Source of the DNA: Hansschlegelia beijingensis
GTDB taxonomy: Bacteria; Pseudomonadota; Alphaproteobacteria; Rhizobiales; Methylopilaceae
Reading direction: 5' to 3'
DNA length: 64,000 nt
Assembly: GCF_014196425.1 (NCBI RefSeq)
Contig: NZ_JACIDR010000003.1
Span: 62,001-126,000, forward strand
Made by a program: the position numbers and the translations under genes. The notes beneath the pieces were generated by a model. The model saw only the letters and a program-made list of their open reading frames with translations, searched no databases and was not told where the DNA came from. Below are positions 61,400 through 64,000 of this stretch, piece by piece (the stretch's first letter is position 1; each line of letters opens with the position of its first letter).

Positions 61400-63199
61400 G
61401 TGAGCCGCCCATTGTCCGACGCCGCCGCAGCTCTCGGGTCCCTGCCCGAATGGAACCTCGCCGATCTCTATTCCGGCCTGGACGCGCCCGAACTCGCGGC
61501 CGACCTCGCCCGCGCCGACGCTGACGCGCGCGCCTTCGAGACCAAGCACAAGGGCGCGCTCGCGGGCCTCGCGGCCTCCGGCGGGCTGATCGACGCGATC
61601 AAGGAGTACGAGGCGCTCGACGACCTGACCGGGCGGATCGCCTCCTATGCGAGCCTCGTCTATTCGGAGAACACCGCGGACCCGAAGGGCGCGAAGTTCT
61701 ACGGCGACGTGCAGGAGAAGCTGACCGACGTCTGGTCGCACCTGCTGTTCTTCACGCTCGAGCTCAACCGCCTCGACGACGGCCTGCTCGAGGAGGCGAT
61801 GTCGGAGCCGCGGCTGGCGCATTACCGGCCCTTCATCGAGGACGTCCGCAAGGAGCGGCCGCATCAGCTCGAGGATCGGGTCGAGCAGCTGTTCCACGAG
61901 AAGTCCGTCACCGGCCGGGGCGCCTGGAACCGGCTGTTCGACGAGACCATGGCGGCGCTGCGCTTCGAGATCGACGGCGAGATCCTGACGCTCGAGCCGA
62001 CGCTCAACCTGCTGCAGGACTCCGACGGCGCGGTCCGCGAGAAGGCCGCCAAGGCGCTGTCCAAGACCTTCAGGGCCAATCTCCGCACCTTCACGCTGAT
62101 CACCAACGTGCTCGCCAAGGACAAGGAGATCTCGGACCGCTGGCGGCATTTCGAGGACGTCGCCGACAGCCGGCATCTCGCCAACCGGGTCGAGCGCGAG
62201 GTCGTCGACGCGCTGGTGTCGGCCGTCCAGGACGCCTATCCGCGCCTGTCGCACCGCTATTACAAGCTGAAGGCCAGGTGGTTCGGCATGGACGCGCTGA
62301 ACTACTGGGACCGCAACGCGCCCCTGCCCACCGTGCCGAGCCGCGTGATCCCGTGGGACGAGGCGCAGAAGACGGTGCTGGACGCCTATGGCGGCTTCGC
62401 GCCGCGCATGGCCGACATCGCGCGCCGCTTCTTCGACGAGCGCTGGATCGACGCGCCGAGCCGCCCCGGCAAGGCGCCGGGCGCCTTCGCGCATCCGACC
62501 GTGCCGTCAGCGCATCCTTACGTGCTGCTGAACTATCTCGGCCGCCCGCGGGACGTGATGACGCTCGCCCATGAGCTCGGCCACGGCGTGCACCAGGTGC
62601 TGGCCGCCCCCAACGGCGCGCTGATGGCCCCGACGCCGCTGACGCTCGCCGAGACCGCCTCGGTGTTCGGCGAGATGCTGACCTTCCGGGCCCTGCTCAA
62701 GCAGACCACCGACCCGCTTCAGCGCAAGGCGATGCTCGCCGGCAAGGTCGAGGACATGCTGAACACGGTCGTGCGCCAGATCGCGTTCTACACCTTCGAG
62801 CGGAAGGTCCATGAGGAGCGCCGGAAGGGCGAACTCACCGCCGAGCGGCTGAACGAGATCTGGATGGAGGTGCAGGCCGAGAGCCTCGGGCCGTCGATCC
62901 GGCTCGGCGAGGGCTATGAGGTGTTCTGGACCTACATCCCGCACTTCATCCATTCGCCGTTCTACGTCTACGCCTATGCGTTCGGGGACTGCCTCGTGAA
63001 CTCGCTCTACGCGGTCTACGAGAACGCCTCGGACGGTTTCGCCGAGCGCTATTTCGCGCTGCTGTCGGCGGGCGGCACCAAGCATCATTCCGAGCTGCTC
63101 GCGCCCTTCGGGCTCGACGCCCGCGACCCGGCGTTCTGGCAGACCGGGCTCGGCCTGATCGAGCGCATGATCGGAGAACTCGAGGCCCTGGAGGGCTGA
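61400..63199 (+). CDS. M3 family oligoendopeptidase (PepF type)
   Basis: A 599-residue zinc peptidase from GTG 61400; a TTG at 61325 would add 25 unlikely residues. The zinc motif is HELGH in MTLAHELGHGVHQ, with the third ligand in TASVFGEMLTF downstream. The N-terminal helices (LPEWNLADLYSGLDAPEL) and WTYIPHFIHSPFYVYAYAFGD are typical of PepF/M3B enzymes. It would degrade short peptides in the cytoplasm. No signal peptide. It is not in an obvious operon. Confidence 0.92.
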   Translation: MSRPLSDAAAALGSLPEWNLADLYSGLDAPELAADLARADADARAFETKHKGALAGLAASGGLIDAIKEYEALDDLTGRIASYASLVYSENTADPKGAKFYGDVQEKLTDVWSHLLFFTLELNRLDDGLLEEAMSEPRLAHYRPFIEDVRKERPHQLEDRVEQLFHEKSVTGRGAWNRLFDETMAALRFEIDGEILTLEPTLNLLQDSDGAVREKAAKALSKTFRANLRTFTLITNVLAKDKEISDRWRHFEDVADSRHLANRVEREVVDALVSAVQDAYPRLSHRYYKLKARWFGMDALNYWDRNAPLPTVPSRVIPWDEAQKTVLDAYGGFAPRMADIARRFFDERWIDAPSRPGKAPGAFAHPTVPSAHPYVLLNYLGRPRDVMTLAHELGHGVHQVLAAPNGALMAPTPLTLAETASVFGEMLTFRALLKQTTDPLQRKAMLAGKVEDMLNTVVRQIAFYTFERKVHEERRKGELTAERLNEIWMEVQAESLGPSIRLGEGYEVFWTYIPHFIHSPFYVYAYAFGDCLVNSLYAVYENASDGFAERYFALLSAGGTKHHSELLAPFGLDARDPAFWQTGLGLIERMIGELEALEG

Positions 63200-63342
63200 A
63201 GCCCGCCTCCGGCGGCCCGCGACAAACCTCTGGCGCCGCGCATGTCGGCGCTTGACTGCGGCCTTTCCGCAATTCAGCCTGATTCGTTCACGAAGAATGA
63301 ATGGGGGCATGCGGGGGCAGGCAAGCATCGCGGGTTCGTCAC

Positions 63343-64000
63343 ATGATTGATCTCTATCAGACGGGCGGAACGCTCGCGCTCGTCGCAGGTCTCGCGGCTT
63401 CCGGCGGCGCCGTCGCGCAGGAGGCCGTGGACGCCGCGGCGTCCCCCGAGGCCGAGAAGCAGCAGGCGGTCGCGCTGGTCTCCGACGGCGTGCAGGTCAA
63501 GGCCGACGCCGATCCCTCCTGTCCCAAGATCTCCGTCGCGCCCCAGGCCGGCACGTTCCCGCCGCGCGACGACGCCTACAAGGCCACGCTGCAGGGCCTC
63601 GCGCGCGACTGCGCCAATCTGGGCGCGGAGACGATTCTCAAGGTCGCCGTGATCGGCGAGGGCGAGCGCGATTCGAAGAACGGGCCGAGCTGGTTCAACG
63701 CGCCGCTCAAGGTCTCGGTCAAGGACGCCGAGGGCCGCCCGGTCGAGACGCGCAAGATCAGGCTCAAGGTGAAGCTGCCGACCGGGATCCAGAGGGTCTC
63801 GTTCAACCACGTCGAGAGCGACGTCTCGCTGCCGCCGCCGCCGCCGGGCGGGTATCGCGACTGGATGGTGGTGGTGGGCTTCGATCCCGCCGGCCAGCCC
63901 GCCAAGAAGGAAGCCTCGAAGGCGGTGCGCAAGGCCGCGGTGAAGCGCGCGGTCAGGACGGCCCGCGCCGCCCCGCCGCCGCCGCCGCTTCCGCCCAGCG
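63343..64000 (+). CDS. Secreted protein of unknown function, 3' end outside window
   Basis: The frame is open from ATG 63343 (or ATG 63301, right after an in-frame stop) to the window end, about 219 residues. A hydrophobic stretch GTLALVAGLAASGGAVAQ looks like a signal peptide. The body contains CPKISVAPQAGTFPP, YKATLQGLARDC and PGGYRDWMVVVGFD, a pattern seen in uncharacterised alphaproteobacterial exported proteins. The visible C-terminal part turns basic and proline-rich. Function unknown. Confidence 0.75.
   Translation, partial: MIDLYQTGGTLALVAGLAASGGAVAQEAVDAAASPEAEKQQAVALVSDGVQVKADADPSCPKISVAPQAGTFPPRDDAYKATLQGLARDCANLGAETILKVAVIGEGERDSKNGPSWFNAPLKVSVKDAEGRPVETRKIRLKVKLPTGIQRVSFNHVESDVSLPPPPPGGYRDWMVVVGFDPAGQPAKKEASKAVRKAAVKRAVRTARAAPPPPPLPPS

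Overview
This is about 64 kb of high-GC DNA (roughly 70% by eye) from an alphaproteobacterium, most likely of the order Hyphomicrobiales (Rhizobiales). The evidence is the gene content: a GapR/DUF2312 protein beside DUF1244 and an N-formylglutamate amidohydrolase, DUF1036 next to pyk, IalB, DUF882 and DUF3429 proteins, a ligase-associated DNA repair set, and a fused urease gamma-beta subunit. A glycerate 2-kinase and a dimethylformamidase suggest a C1/methylated-amine lifestyle, but no methylotrophy-defining gene lies in the window and the genus is not fixed. No tRNA, rRNA, CRISPR array, transposase or phage gene was seen.

Layout. 1-2.2 kb: tail of a Sel1-repeat protein, DUF3429 and a PagL-like barrel. 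2.2-10.2 kb: the four-gene ligase-associated DNA damage set (PdeM, DEXH helicase, MBL-fold exonuclease, ATP-dependent ligase). It is interrupted by an AT-rich membrane-protein gene, a 176-bp tandem repeat array and a GIY-YIG nuclease. 10.2-12.1 kb: gluconate permease and kinase. 12.3-15.2 kb: pabB-pabA-pabC for p-aminobenzoate. 15.2-22.5 kb: IalB, then a full aa3 oxidase operon (coxB, coxA, ctaB, a 54-residue CoxF-like gene, ctaG, coxC, DUF983, SURF1). 22.6-29 kb: thrC, M16 peptidase, acetyltransferase, and a membrane GGDEF-EAL protein. 29-34 kb: pyk, DUF1036, glycerate kinase, N-formylglutamate amidohydrolase, DUF1244, gapR.

34-55.4 kb is an accessory amide-nitrogen island and the most interesting part. 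On the minus strand lies a dimethylformamidase gene pair (dmfA1, dmfA2), followed by a Rieske-oxygenase-like protein lacking the usual metal ligands, a Sel1 protein and a small unknown protein. Divergent from it on the plus strand are a NarL-type regulator, a soluble hybrid histidine kinase, a signal-peptide-less periplasmic-binding-protein fold and a NorQ/NorD-type AAA-VWA pair. Next, on the minus strand, comes amiC-amiR-amiE-ureE-ureF-ureAB-ureC-ureG-ureD. Between amiR and amiE there is a strong intrinsic terminator preceded by a hexaloop hairpin of the ANTAR type, so amidase and perhaps the whole urease operon appear to be controlled by AmiC/AmiR antitermination. Together the island would release formate, dimethylamine, carboxylates and ammonia from dimethylformamide, aliphatic amides and urea.

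55.5-64 kb: cell-wall and housekeeping genes (DUF882 peptidase-like protein, L,D-transpeptidase, sigma-54 response regulator, M3 peptidase) and the start of a secreted protein that runs off the window. Repeats recur across the window. One family of short palindromes builds the array at 7.4-8.5 kb and recurs at 46.9 kb. A second, about 145 bp inverted-repeat element, is intergenic at 5.5 kb and lies in frame inside ureG.
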